Of a DNA stretch of 64,000 nt, positions 17,039 to 25,570 are shown in pieces. Positions within the stretch are counted from its first letter, which is position 1. The number at the start of each line of letters is the position of its first letter. Where the stretch lies: the NCBI RefSeq assembly GCF_000423885.1, contig NZ_AUIV01000008.1, positions 62,001 through 126,000 on the forward strand. Reading direction: 5' to 3'. The notes under the pieces are model-generated. The model ran no database searches, was not told the origin of the DNA, and saw only the letters and a program-made list of their open reading frames with translations. The translations under genes were made by a program, and so were the position numbers. Origin of the DNA: Thermomonas fusca DSM 15424. GTDB taxonomy: Bacteria; Pseudomonadota; Gammaproteobacteria; Xanthomonadales; Xanthomonadaceae.

Positions 17039-19918
17039 ATGACCAGGGACGCCGACAGCCAGGGCCTTGTGCCGGCGGCGCAGCGTCCGGCGGCCAGCTG
17101 TTCGCCGGGAGCGCCGGTTTCCGCGCAGCAGATCGCAGCGGCCAGCCAAGACTGCATCGTCGTGCTGGACGCCGAAGGCAGGATCGTCCAGGTCGAAGGT
17201 GCCGCCCGCGACATGCTGCGCGTGCCCGCGGGACAGGAGCCGGCCGGCGGCAGCTGGTTCGACCTGTGGAGCGCCGATGAGGGACATGCGGCCCAGGCCG
17301 CGCTTGACCAGGCCCTGGCCGGTGAAGTCGGCCGGTTCCGGGCCTTCGTGCGGCGCTGGGACGGAAGCTTCGCCTGGTGGGACGTGCAGACGAGTCCACT
17401 GGGGGCCGACCCGTCGCCTCCCGGCCAGGTCCTCGCCGTGGCCAGGGAAATCACCGGCCAGCACGACGCGGAGCTGCGCACCCAGGCACTCGCCGCGGAT
17501 CTCGCGCTGCGGGTGAGGCAACACCAGGGCGCACTGGCCGAACTCAACGAAAAGGAGCAGGAACACCGCGCCCTTCTCGACAACCTCAACGACTGCGTCA
17601 TTTCCATCGATCAGGCCGGCACGATCCGCAGCGCCAATCCCGCGGTGAGCCGGATGCTCGGCTACCGGATCGACGAAGTCGTGGGCCGCAATGTCTCGAT
17701 GCTGATGACGGCAGAGGATCGGATGCGATACCGCGGCTTCCTGCGGCTGCAGGCCTCGCGTGCCGGAACAGCGCCGGCCTTCGATGCGCACTCGGTGCGG
17801 GCGATCCACAGGTCCGGGAAGACGGTGCCGCTGGAGCTGTCGATCAGCCAGTACAGCGCGCACGGGGAGCGCTTCTTCATCGGCACCCTGCGCGACCTGA
17901 GCGAACGCGAACGGCTGATCCAGGACCTGACGCGGGCGCGGGTGGAGGCGGAACAGGCCAATCACGCGAAGTCGGCATTCCTTGCCGCGATGAGCCACGA
18001 GATCCGCACGCCGATGAATGGCGTGATCGGCATGATCGAGGTGCTCGCGCACAGCGCACTGAACGACACGCAGACCGATGCGGTACAGACCATCCGCGAA
18101 TCCGCGTTTTCGCTGCTGGGCCTGATCGACGAGATCCTGGACTTTTCCAAGATCGAAGCCGGCCACATGCAGCTGGAATGCGAGCCGGTCAACCTTCGCG
18201 ACCTGGCCGAGCAGGTATGCGACAACCTGTTGCCGGTTGCCCGGCATCGTGGCACGCAGCTCTCGCTGTACGTGGACCCGTCGCTTCCCGCCTGGATCTA
18301 CACCGACCCGGTGCGGCTGCGGCAGGTGCTGGTGAACCTGATGGGCAACTCCATCAAGTTCAGCCCCAGCGGGAGCGACAAACAGGGCCGGGTCGAGGTG
18401 CGGATGCATGCGCTGTCGGATTCCTATTCGATCTCGGTTTCCGACAACGGCATCGGCATGTCGGACGAGGTGATCGCCGGGCTGTTCAGCCCGTTCAAGC
18501 AGGGCGAAGCCTCTACCACCCGCCGTTTCGGCGGCACCGGCCTCGGGCTTGCGATCTGCAAACGCCTGGTCGACCTGATGGGCGGGAGCATCAAGGTCTC
18601 CAGCCGGCTGTCGATCGGGTCCACCTTCGCCGTGTTCCTGCCGATGGCGCGGGTGGACGCCGTGGAGGAAGACGCCAAGGCGCTGCGGCTGGACGGCATC
18701 ACCTGCGTCCTTGCAGATGGCGACGTGGATGAACTCATCGACATCGGCGACTATCTGCGGGCGGCGGGCGCCGACGTCATCGGCCCGGTGGACGACCTGG
18801 ACGCGTTCCTGTCCGAATCCCCCTCACAACGCGTTGCCATCGAGGGCATCGCCAACCGTGCCGAGCAGGGCCGATTGCTGGAGAACGCCCGCGCCAGATC
18901 CGGCACCCAGGCCAGGGTCATCATCACCCGCGGCAACCGCAGGGCACCGCGCCTGGAAGCCGAGGGCATCGTGTCGCTGGACAGCAACATCCTCAGGCGC
19001 GATGCGTTGATCCGCGCGGTGGCCGCCGCGACCGGCCACTTCACCATCACAAAGCCGGCATGGATTCCTGCGGCGCCCTCGCGGACGAAGCCCGCCCTGC
19101 CGCCGAGCGTCGCGGCGGCGCGCGCGGCGGGCCAGCTGGTGCTGGTGGCCGAGGATGACGCCATCAACCAGAAGGTCATCCTGCGCCAGCTGGATATCCT
19201 GGGGTACGCCGCGGAAGTGGCGGGCAATGGCGAGGAGGCCCTGGCGCTGTGGCGCAAGGGCGGTTTCGGCATGCTCATCACCGATCTCCACATGCCGCTG
19301 ATGGACGGCTACACGCTGGCCCGCAGCATCCGCGAAGAAGAATCCGGCGACGGGCGGATGCCGATCATCGCGTTGACCGCGAACGCACTGCGCGGCGAGG
19401 CCGCAACCGCCTTCGCCGCGGGCATGGATGACTACCTGACCAAACCGCTGCGGCTGAAACAGCTGGAGGCCGCGCTGGAAAAACATCTGGCGGACAGCGC
19501 CGGCGCCGGCGCCGCACCCGCCGCCCCGGCGCCGCCCGCGCACGCCAGCGACGGCCCCATCATCGACTTGGCCGTGCTGAGGAACCTGATCGGCGACGAC
19601 GAGGCCGCGATCCAGGAGCTGCTGTCGGCGTACTGCACGATGGCGCCGCCGTCGATCAAGGACATGCTGGCGATGGCCCGCGTGCGGGACTATGCGCGGG
19701 CCTCCGCCGAAGCCCACCGGCTGAAGTCCTCATCGCGCGCGATGGGCGCCGCGCTGATCGCGGACCTCTGCGCCGACATCGAAGACGCCTGCCGCCGCCA
19801 GGACGCGGGCGGCCTGGACAGCTGCGCGAGCCGGTTGGCCGACGCCCTTGCCCAGCTGCATGACGAACTCCCCGTCCTCCTCGCCACACGGCGCATGGAT
19901 CCGGGAAGCGAACGCTAG
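17039..19918 (+). CDS. Hybrid sensor histidine kinase: PAS-PAS-HisKA-HATPase-(pseudo)REC-REC-Hpt
   Basis: Soluble multidomain phosphorelay kinase of 959 aa with no membrane segment. Order: PAS-like region (28-145), short coiled coil (150-180), PAS (178-295), HisKA with H320 in MSHEIRTPMNG, ATPase with the N box near 433-441, SDNGIGM (468-474) and GGTGLGL (about 498-504), a receiver-like domain (552-660) lacking a phospho-acceptor Asp, a true receiver with D749 (LITDLHMP) and K802, and an Hpt with H893 (EAHRLKSSSR). The complete HK-REC-Hpt chain could pass phosphate to the receiver-EAL protein encoded just upstream. The input signal is unknown. Confidence 0.92.
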   Translation: MTRDADSQGLVPAAQRPAASCSPGAPVSAQQIAAASQDCIVVLDAEGRIVQVEGAARDMLRVPAGQEPAGGSWFDLWSADEGHAAQAALDQALAGEVGRFRAFVRRWDGSFAWWDVQTSPLGADPSPPGQVLAVAREITGQHDAELRTQALAADLALRVRQHQGALAELNEKEQEHRALLDNLNDCVISIDQAGTIRSANPAVSRMLGYRIDEVVGRNVSMLMTAEDRMRYRGFLRLQASRAGTAPAFDAHSVRAIHRSGKTVPLELSISQYSAHGERFFIGTLRDLSERERLIQDLTRARVEAEQANHAKSAFLAAMSHEIRTPMNGVIGMIEVLAHSALNDTQTDAVQTIRESAFSLLGLIDEILDFSKIEAGHMQLECEPVNLRDLAEQVCDNLLPVARHRGTQLSLYVDPSLPAWIYTDPVRLRQVLVNLMGNSIKFSPSGSDKQGRVEVRMHALSDSYSISVSDNGIGMSDEVIAGLFSPFKQGEASTTRRFGGTGLGLAICKRLVDLMGGSIKVSSRLSIGSTFAVFLPMARVDAVEEDAKALRLDGITCVLADGDVDELIDIGDYLRAAGADVIGPVDDLDAFLSESPSQRVAIEGIANRAEQGRLLENARARSGTQARVIITRGNRRAPRLEAEGIVSLDSNILRRDALIRAVAAATGHFTITKPAWIPAAPSRTKPALPPSVAAARAAGQLVLVAEDDAINQKVILRQLDILGYAAEVAGNGEEALALWRKGGFGMLITDLHMPLMDGYTLARSIREEESGDGRMPIIALTANALRGEAATAFAAGMDDYLTKPLRLKQLEAALEKHLADSAGAGAAPAAPAPPAHASDGPIIDLAVLRNLIGDDEAAIQELLSAYCTMAPPSIKDMLAMARVRDYARASAEAHRLKSSSRAMGAALIADLCADIEDACRRQDAGGLDSCASRLADALAQLHDELPVLLATRRMDPGSER

Positions 19919-20041
19919 AGCAGCGCGGAAAACCGCTGCCGCCCAGAAGGGCTGGAGAATCCAAACAGGGCAGCGTCATTCACATCGACCTTGCAAACGA
20001 ACTATTCGCGTAGCCCCGCTCCCGTGTCGTACCCAGAAGGC

Positions 20042-21697
20042 TCAAACCATCGAAAGGCCGCGTGCCTGCGTCTGCACGCGCTCCTGTTCATGGGGTAGCG
20101 ATGACTGGGCCACGCGCTGCCCTCGTTGCTCGCTGAACGCATAACTGGCTTCGACCGCATGCGGCAATGACGGAGCGGGCTGCGAGACATCGGTAATCGC
20201 GCTGCGTCCGGGGAAGTTGCCCGATATGTAAAGCGCGTTGCCATTCAAACCCATGAGGCGGATGTCGCCGGGACCATGGATGCCGGCCCGCTTCGCCTCG
20301 GCCATGCTCCGTGACACGATGTCGTCATCGATGCGCGCCGGGACGGCAGCACGGATATGAGCGAACAACACCCTGTCCTCAGGGCTCAGGCGCGCAAGCG
20401 CTTCCGTCTGCTCAGCGCTGCGCGCACCCGCCGGCGTCGCGGCATGGTGTGGCGAGCTGGCCTCCAGCCATCGGCTGGAACTCTGCTCGATGTTGTCGCG
20501 GATGGCTGCGCTGCCGGGGATGGAAAAGCGCTTGCCGGGCTCCGATGCGAAATGCCGCTCGATCACGTGGATCTGCCCATCGCGGCCAAGCTCCACATGG
20601 GTGATGCCCTGTCCGCGCTCGGCGGCTTCGGCCGCAAGACGTGCCGCCAGTACTTCGCTGTGCGCACCGGAGGTGATTCTGCTGCTCCCTTCCATGCGAC
20701 GCACCGCGTCCAGCGCGTCGGCAAAGGCGTGGTGCCCTGGATGCCCCGCATGGCGGATGTCGGCAGGCGCCTGCAGCGCAGGCGCGAAGTCAGTGGGAAG
20801 GCTGCGCGTGAGCGAAGCTCGCCCTGGCAGGTCGGTGTCAGCCGGCTCCCGCTGTGCAATGGTCCGCGGGCTCTGTGCGATCTCCCGGTAGGGGTCGTCC
20901 GGATGGAACTGCCCCGCCTTTTCCTGCCGTTCCAGACGCAGCTGCCGGGCGTCGTTGAGTTCGCGCAGCGTGCGCGGGTCGGTGACGGTCTGGATTACCG
21001 GCAAGCCTCCCTGACTGAGCTCCGTGATGGAAGACCAACTGCGGTCGCGTGGACTGTAGCGATAGTGGAAAGCGTCCCCGCCAATGACATTCGGGTTGAC
21101 CGCGTCGCGGCTGTCTTTGGCCATGAGGGTGGCCACGCCGAGTCTTGCCGTATAGCCAGCCGCCTCGGATACCGGCATGTAGCGCCGAATGGCGTTGACC
21201 GTGTCTCCGCCGCGCGACAGCCCCTTCCACGAGTTGTCCAGCATGTTTGACCAGACATGTTCTGCGGCCTGCTCACCGCCCTGTTTGCGCGCGGCTTCCA
21301 GCAGACGACGAGGGGTCCAGGCGTCGCGTTCGAGGTTGCGATCGGTGAACGTCTTGTCGTGTACGCGCTGAACGTCCTTGACTGGCAGATTCAGGGCCGC
21401 TTTTGGGTTGCCGTTGTCCTCCAGTTGTATGCGTCTGCGTTCAAAGTCCTCCCTGATGAGCTGTTGGCCGAAGGCTTCCCACTCGCGCTCGCTCAGCCTG
21501 CGCCCGCCGTTGTGTTGCGCATAGGCATTGGCGACGGCACCGGGCATGTTGTCGTTGCGGACAACGCCCAAGGCCAGCAATCCGTACCCATCGTTGCCCG
21601 GCAGTTGGGCGAGGTAATTCCAGTAAAGCTCACGGTTCTCAGCTTTGTACGCATAGTGCTTGAGGATGTTCAAATCCTTCCGCGTCAAACCGCTCAT
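20042..21697 (-). CDS. T4SS antibacterial effector with C-terminal XVIPCD-type signal, toxin domain unassigned
   Basis: Protein of 551 aa likely secreted by the adjoining T4SS. The N-terminal 270 residues begin MSGLTRKDLNILKHY and contain RELYWNYLAQLPGNDGYGLL and GVVRNDN, a head I associate with xanthomonad T4SS effectors. I see no GxSxG, NlpC/P60 or glycosidase motif, so the activity is open. Residues 317-410 (HPGHHAFADALDAVRRM ... THVELGRDGQIHVIE) match the VirD4-recognised XVIPCD pattern, followed by a second module at 430-525 (LSPEDRVLFAHIRAAVP) and a Gln/Arg-rich tail. The start overlaps the upstream immunity-type lipoprotein stop as ATGA, so expression is coupled to protection. Confidence 0.82.
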   Translation of the reverse strand: MSGLTRKDLNILKHYAYKAENRELYWNYLAQLPGNDGYGLLALGVVRNDNMPGAVANAYAQHNGGRRLSEREWEAFGQQLIREDFERRRIQLEDNGNPKAALNLPVKDVQRVHDKTFTDRNLERDAWTPRRLLEAARKQGGEQAAEHVWSNMLDNSWKGLSRGGDTVNAIRRYMPVSEAAGYTARLGVATLMAKDSRDAVNPNVIGGDAFHYRYSPRDRSWSSITELSQGGLPVIQTVTDPRTLRELNDARQLRLERQEKAGQFHPDDPYREIAQSPRTIAQREPADTDLPGRASLTRSLPTDFAPALQAPADIRHAGHPGHHAFADALDAVRRMEGSSRITSGAHSEVLAARLAAEAAERGQGITHVELGRDGQIHVIERHFASEPGKRFSIPGSAAIRDNIEQSSSRWLEASSPHHAATPAGARSAEQTEALARLSPEDRVLFAHIRAAVPARIDDDIVSRSMAEAKRAGIHGPGDIRLMGLNGNALYISGNFPGRSAITDVSQPAPSLPHAVEASYAFSEQRGQRVAQSSLPHEQERVQTQARGLSMV

Positions 21698-22596
21698 GGT
21701 TTGTCACCATTGCGTTCGGTGCCGATGTAGTACCGATCCATCAGTGCCCGGTAGCGCGCTTCGATGCGTTGCCACTCATGCATCACGACGCGAGGATAGT
21801 CCACGACTAACATCACATCATAGCTTGGGATCGAGAATGTATGCGTGCATAGCGCTACCCGCGGGTTGCCGTCTTTGACCAAGGTGTCGCCCTGAATGAC
21901 CAAGCCATCTGGCTTGGCTAGCGGATCACAGCGCATGCGGGTCAACACATGACCTTGCGCATCCCGGCGCAGATACCAATCCTTGATATTCCATGGATCC
22001 GCGGGCAATCCGTACCGATCGCGCTGCCCTTCAGTCAGCTTGAGATAGCGCGCCTTGTCCTCTTCGCTCACCACCCAGCGCTCGAGACCCAGTACGTCGT
22101 CCACGCGGGTGCGATACTCGATGTTGTCCGTTGGATCCTGGCGCAGGATCGGGTCATTCGACCCGGTACGCAACGAGCTGTCCATCGCGTTCTGCAAAGG
22201 CCGTTTATCGATGTAGTCCAGGTTGGCTACTACCAGATGCGCCTGCTGCAGGGCGTTCGTGGTGCGCGTCCAGCCCGGCGGTGCCGCTTCCAGCTTGGGC
22301 CACACCAGTTCCAATATCGCTCCGCCCTGGAAATCCGGACCGATCTGATCGGTGAAGTAGTTGGCCGGGATCATGAAGCGGTGCGGCCCCAACTTGGTCA
22401 ACTGCGGCTCGTTGGTATAGGTGAAATTCCCGTCGGTGGGGCCAACAATCAGCGGCTCGTTCATGGAGGTCATTCGGGGTTTGCTTTGGGGGGGCACGGC
22501 GTCGGCGGCGCAGGCGGCAAGAATCGCGGCTGCAACCAAGGTGATGAGAATCCGTGGCGGTTGGGGCAGAACTCCGTTCCAAGATAATCCGTTCAT
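21694..22596 (-). CDS. Putative immunity lipoprotein, copy B
   Basis: Periplasmic lipoprotein of 300 aa. The N-terminal hydrophobic segment ends in the lipobox LAAC (ILAACAAD). The mature part carries FTYTNEPQLTKLGPHRFMIPANYF and GPDFQGGAILELVWPKLEAAP, which are near-identical in the next gene. By position it should neutralise the effector whose start overlaps its stop by four bases, as X-Tfi lipoproteins do. Its own start overlaps the stop of copy A in the same way. The two copies differ mostly in the central and C-terminal third, as expected for duplication followed by divergence. No known catalytic fold is recognised. Confidence 0.8.
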   Translation of the reverse strand: MNGLSWNGVLPQPPRILITLVAAAILAACAADAVPPQSKPRMTSMNEPLIVGPTDGNFTYTNEPQLTKLGPHRFMIPANYFTDQIGPDFQGGAILELVWPKLEAAPPGWTRTTNALQQAHLVVANLDYIDKRPLQNAMDSSLRTGSNDPILRQDPTDNIEYRTRVDDVLGLERWVVSEEDKARYLKLTEGQRDRYGLPADPWNIKDWYLRRDAQGHVLTRMRCDPLAKPDGLVIQGDTLVKDGNPRVALCTHTFSIPSYDVMLVVDYPRVVMHEWQRIEARYRALMDRYYIGTERNGDKP

Positions 22597-23477
22597 GGTT
22601 TGTCACCATTGCGCTCAGTGCCGATGTAGTACCGATCCATCACTGCTCGATAGCGCGCTTCGATGTGCTCCCACTCATGCATCACGACGCGGGGATAGGT
22701 GACGTTGAGCGACACACCGTATTTCGGAACAGAGAACGCGTGCGAACATAGAGCTACCCGGGTGGTGTCCTCTCGGATCAAGGAATCATTCACGATGATC
22801 AAGCCATCAGGCTGGGTCGCCGGAGCGCACTCTATATGGGTCAGTACATGACCATGCGAATCCCGCCGCAGATACCAATCCTCGAAATCCCAGGGATCTG
22901 CGGGCAATCCGTAACGATCGCGCTGCCCTTCGGTCAGCTTGAGGTAGCGCGTCTTGTCTTCTTCGCTGACCACCCAGCGTTCCAGGCCCAACACGTCTTC
23001 CCTGCGGGTGCGGTAATCGATGTTGTCCGTTGGATCCTGGCGCAGGATCGGATCCTCTGAGCCGGTGCGCAACGAGCTGTCCATGGCGTTCTGCAATGGC
23101 CATTTGTCGATGTAGTCCAGATTTGCTCGTACCAGATGCGCCTGTTGCAGGGCATTCGTGATCCGCGTCCAGCCCGGCGGGGCCGCTTCCAGCTTGGGCC
23201 ACACCAGTTCCAATATCGCTCCGCCCTGAAAGTCCGGACCGATCTGATCCGTGAAGTAGTTGGCCGGGATCATGAACCGGTGCGGCCCCAACTTGGTCAA
23301 CTGCGGCTCGTTGGTATAGGTGAAATTCCCATCGGTGGGGCCGACGATCAGCGGCTCGTTCATGGCGGTCATTCTGGGTCGGTTTCTGGGCGGTACGGCG
23401 TCGGCGGCGCAGGCGGCCAGCAGCGCAATGACGACGCTGATCATGAAGATGCGTGAGGCTGGGAGCATTGAGATCAT
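22593..23477 (-). CDS. Putative immunity lipoprotein, copy A
   Basis: Periplasmic lipoprotein of 294 aa, paralogue of copy B. The signal peptide ends in LLAAC. The mature N-terminal 130 residues are almost the same as copy B, and both end in DRYYIGTERNGDKP. First gene of the three-gene unit copy A - copy B - effector, all joined by ATGA overlaps, so immunity is made before toxin. Copy A may protect against a different effector variant met in neighbours, which is inference. Start taken at the ATG at 23477; an ATG at 23468 is an alternative. No strong ribosome site is seen. Confidence 0.78.
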   Translation of the reverse strand: MISMLPASRIFMISVVIALLAACAADAVPPRNRPRMTAMNEPLIVGPTDGNFTYTNEPQLTKLGPHRFMIPANYFTDQIGPDFQGGAILELVWPKLEAAPPGWTRITNALQQAHLVRANLDYIDKWPLQNAMDSSLRTGSEDPILRQDPTDNIDYRTRREDVLGLERWVVSEEDKTRYLKLTEGQRDRYGLPADPWDFEDWYLRRDSHGHVLTHIECAPATQPDGLIIVNDSLIREDTTRVALCSHAFSVPKYGVSLNVTYPRVVMHEWEHIEARYRAVMDRYYIGTERNGDKP

Positions 23478-23551
23478 CGCGGGGCGGGAAATAGAAAATT
23501 GATTGATGCGCGCTACGACTGCACCTGATTGAAAATGGCGCGTGAAGGAAA

Positions 23552-23575
23552 ATGGGCCCGGTTTTCCGGGCCCAT
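23552..23575 (-). terminator. Rho-independent terminator after the peptidoglycan-hydrolase effector
   Basis: A perfect 10-bp stem, ATGGGCCCGG with CCGGGCCCAT, closes a 4-base loop. On the minus strand it is followed by TTTTCC. It lies just past the stop at 23584 and separates the two effector modules, so copy A at 23477 probably has its own promoter. Confidence 0.7.
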
Positions 23576-23583
23576 GGCCACTT

Positions 23584-25425
23584 TTATTGACCGGCCGGTT
23601 GCAATGCCGGCTGTTGCTGGCGCCTCTGCTCCTGCTCGGCGGCCTGATGCAGGCGCTGGGCCGACTCGCGTGACAGTTGCTCGCTCATGGCCTGGAACCC
23701 AGGGGTGGGCGCGTCCAGATCCACGCGTGTCGCCGTGCCAATCGTGGTGCCGCGCACCAGCAGGGCGCCGTTGTCCAACTGGACGATATCGCGCAGCTTC
23801 GAGGCGTCAGTGATGCCATTCACCGTAGCTTGCCCAACCACGTTGGCGATCACCTCCCGCCGCGTACCGGCTGGCAGTTGACTGGCGATCGCCTGATATA
23901 GCCCGTTGTTGGGGTGCGCTCGCTCGGACAGCAGGGGGTGCGCGACACTTCGCTCCAGCGCCGCCAGGGTCTTGGGTCCGGCGATCCCGTCCACCGCCAG
24001 GCCGTGTGCACGCTGGAACTCGCGTACGGCGTTCTCGGTGTTGACACCAAAATTGCCGGTACCGCGCAGTTGATAGCCGTCCTTTCCGTCATATCCCAAT
24101 GCACTCAGGCGCTGCTGCAGCTCAATCACCGCCCGGCCACTGTCGTTGCGATCAAGGACGCCACCACGCGCGCCTGCGCTCACGGGGGCGGCCTGCTGCG
24201 CGCGGCCGGTGACGGCCTGATTCTCAGACATCTGGTCACGCGACTCCACCTTGCCTTGCAACAGCCCACGCGCCTTTGCCAACGGGTCGCTGGCCACGAG
24301 TGTGTAGCTCGCAGGCACGCCCCGCAGGTACTCGGTCAGCGGCATGGTGTGTACTCCCTTGCTGCCGGAGGACTGGCTGGCCAGCAGGGCACCGCTCTGG
24401 GGATCCCGCACCACCATCACGATATGGTCGATGCCCTTCCAGTGTTCATGCCGCGTGCGGCCGCTGTCCACGCCAATCACCATGCCCTCTTTCAGGTCTG
24501 TACCGGCGCGGACCTGAGCGTCGTTGAGCAGGATCTTGGCGCGGTCGTAACCTAGCTTCACTATGCCGCCGGACCCAACCATGTGCGGATCCAGAATATC
24601 GGCTTTCGAAAATACGGTACGCCCGGCCTTCTTGTTAATCTCCTCCATGGTCGCGTTTTGCAGGTTGCTAACCCAGCCGGAGCAGTCGATATAGCCCTGT
24701 GACAGGTTCTTGCCGCTGACGCCCGCGTGATACAAACGATGTCCCGGAACATTGATTGCGTATTTCACATCGTCGTACTTCACACCCATCGCATACGCGG
24801 CAGTCAGCTGGATGCCTGGGCTCTGGCCAGTCCCCTCCTGCGATAACACCGGCTTGGCGACTGCCGCAACCTGTGCCGTGGGCCCACGAATCACCGACTC
24901 GGTTCCAACACGCAAGCCCTCGAACTGGCCGATACCGTCGGCGAGTGCAGAAATCTCGGTGGGCGTCATCTGGGAAATCTGCTTGCCCCGCAGGTTCACT
25001 CCACGGGCGTCACCAACCGCGTAGATCGCCCGCTCCTGCGCAGCATGATTGGTATTACCGGAATAATCGGCCGTCGAATACTTCGGCAACAATTCCCTGA
25101 CAGTCAGGTCGCCATTGTTGGTCAGCAGCTTGATCTTGGCTGCCCGGCCCTGCTCGGGCGTTGCGAAAATGGCGTTGCCCCACTGATCAAGATCCACTAC
25201 GCCGTCATAGCGGCGCTGCGCGGAGGCCAAGGCCTGTTCCCTGGACCGGGATACGTTGTGGGTCTGGTCGGCATCTCCCTTGTACTCGAACTTGAGATTG
25301 CCGGGGTTGTTATTGCGCCATGCAACCGTACCGCCATCGCGGACCACGATACTGCCGTCACTCATTTGGTACGTGCGGCGCTGGTCGGTGGGTAGCGTCA
25401 CCCTTACGATCACGGGATCAGCCAC
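23584..25425 (-). CDS. T4SS peptidoglycan-hydrolase effector (lysozyme-like + NlpC/P60-like + PG-binding + XVIPCD-type tail)
   Basis: Antibacterial effector of 613 aa attacking the rival cell wall. Modules in order (numbering from the GTG start): a phage-lysozyme-like part with WRNNNPGNLKF (about 25-175); a cysteine peptidase/amidase-like part with C248 (GYIDCSGWVSN) and H334 (GIDHIVMVV); a PG_binding_1 domain (425-493, GNFGVNTENAVREFQRAHGL); and an XVIPCD-like secretion module (495-600, LYQAIASQLPAG) ending in a Gln-rich tail. The start is taken as GTG 25425 (ADPVIVRV...) with GGAGG 7 nt upstream; ATG 25461 lacks a site and ATG 25365 is possible. The immunity-type lipoprotein lies upstream. 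Confidence 0.84.
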   Translation of the reverse strand: MADPVIVRVTLPTDQRRTYQMSDGSIVVRDGGTVAWRNNNPGNLKFEYKGDADQTHNVSRSREQALASAQRRYDGVVDLDQWGNAIFATPEQGRAAKIKLLTNNGDLTVRELLPKYSTADYSGNTNHAAQERAIYAVGDARGVNLRGKQISQMTPTEISALADGIGQFEGLRVGTESVIRGPTAQVAAVAKPVLSQEGTGQSPGIQLTAAYAMGVKYDDVKYAINVPGHRLYHAGVSGKNLSQGYIDCSGWVSNLQNATMEEINKKAGRTVFSKADILDPHMVGSGGIVKLGYDRAKILLNDAQVRAGTDLKEGMVIGVDSGRTRHEHWKGIDHIVMVVRDPQSGALLASQSSGSKGVHTMPLTEYLRGVPASYTLVASDPLAKARGLLQGKVESRDQMSENQAVTGRAQQAAPVSAGARGGVLDRNDSGRAVIELQQRLSALGYDGKDGYQLRGTGNFGVNTENAVREFQRAHGLAVDGIAGPKTLAALERSVAHPLLSERAHPNNGLYQAIASQLPAGTRREVIANVVGQATVNGITDASKLRDIVQLDNGALLVRGTTIGTATRVDLDAPTPGFQAMSEQLSRESAQRLHQAAEQEQRRQQQPALQPAGQ

Positions 25426-25570
25426 GGACCACCTCCATCCGGGACAGTTCTTGCACTTCAAACTTCAGTTTCATCACCAGCTCCTGCTTGAACGGCCATG
25501 GCCGCGTGGGAGCCGACAGGGCGCGTCCTTGCGCCAGATACAGGCAGTCAGCAAGACAATACCAATTCAC
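25418..25570 (-). CDS. Putative small protein (50 aa) between immunity and effector genes
   Basis: An open frame of 51 codons starts with a GTG overlapping the stop of the lipoprotein gene as GTGA and ends 8 nt inside the effector's GTG start. The product begins MNWYCLADCLYLAQGRAL and ends QELSRMEVVRG. An internal ATG (residue 33) has a good AGGAG six bases upstream and would give an 18-residue peptide. It fills what would otherwise be an unusual gap in a coupled operon. It may be a real micro-protein, a leader for coupled translation, or chance. No homologue is recognised. Confidence 0.4.
   Translation of the reverse strand: MNWYCLADCLYLAQGRALSAPTRPWPFKQELVMKLKFEVQELSRMEVVRG

Larger units (their letters stand above)
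21694..23477 (-). repeat. Tandem gene duplication of the immunity lipoprotein (unit about 890 bp)
   Basis: The segments beginning near 21709 and 22604 are largely the same base for base, including the stretch GTTTGTCACCATTGCG that spans both gene ends. The stop/start junction used between A and B was copied to the junction between B and the effector. The pattern is consistent with unequal crossing-over within this locus. Confidence 0.8.

Noticed and set aside
19919..20041. Left-end copy of the tRNA-Arg 3' sequence (attachment repeat)
   Set aside because: Searched by eye; only a loose GGAGAATCCAAAC resemblance, too weak to call. A GCAGCG/CGCTGC hairpin here also has a bulge and no T tail.
25426..25461. 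ATG 25461 as start of the peptidoglycan-hydrolase effector
   Set aside because: No ribosome site; the added residues MKCKNCPGWRWS overlap the better-placed small ORF, and GTG 25425 has GGAGG.
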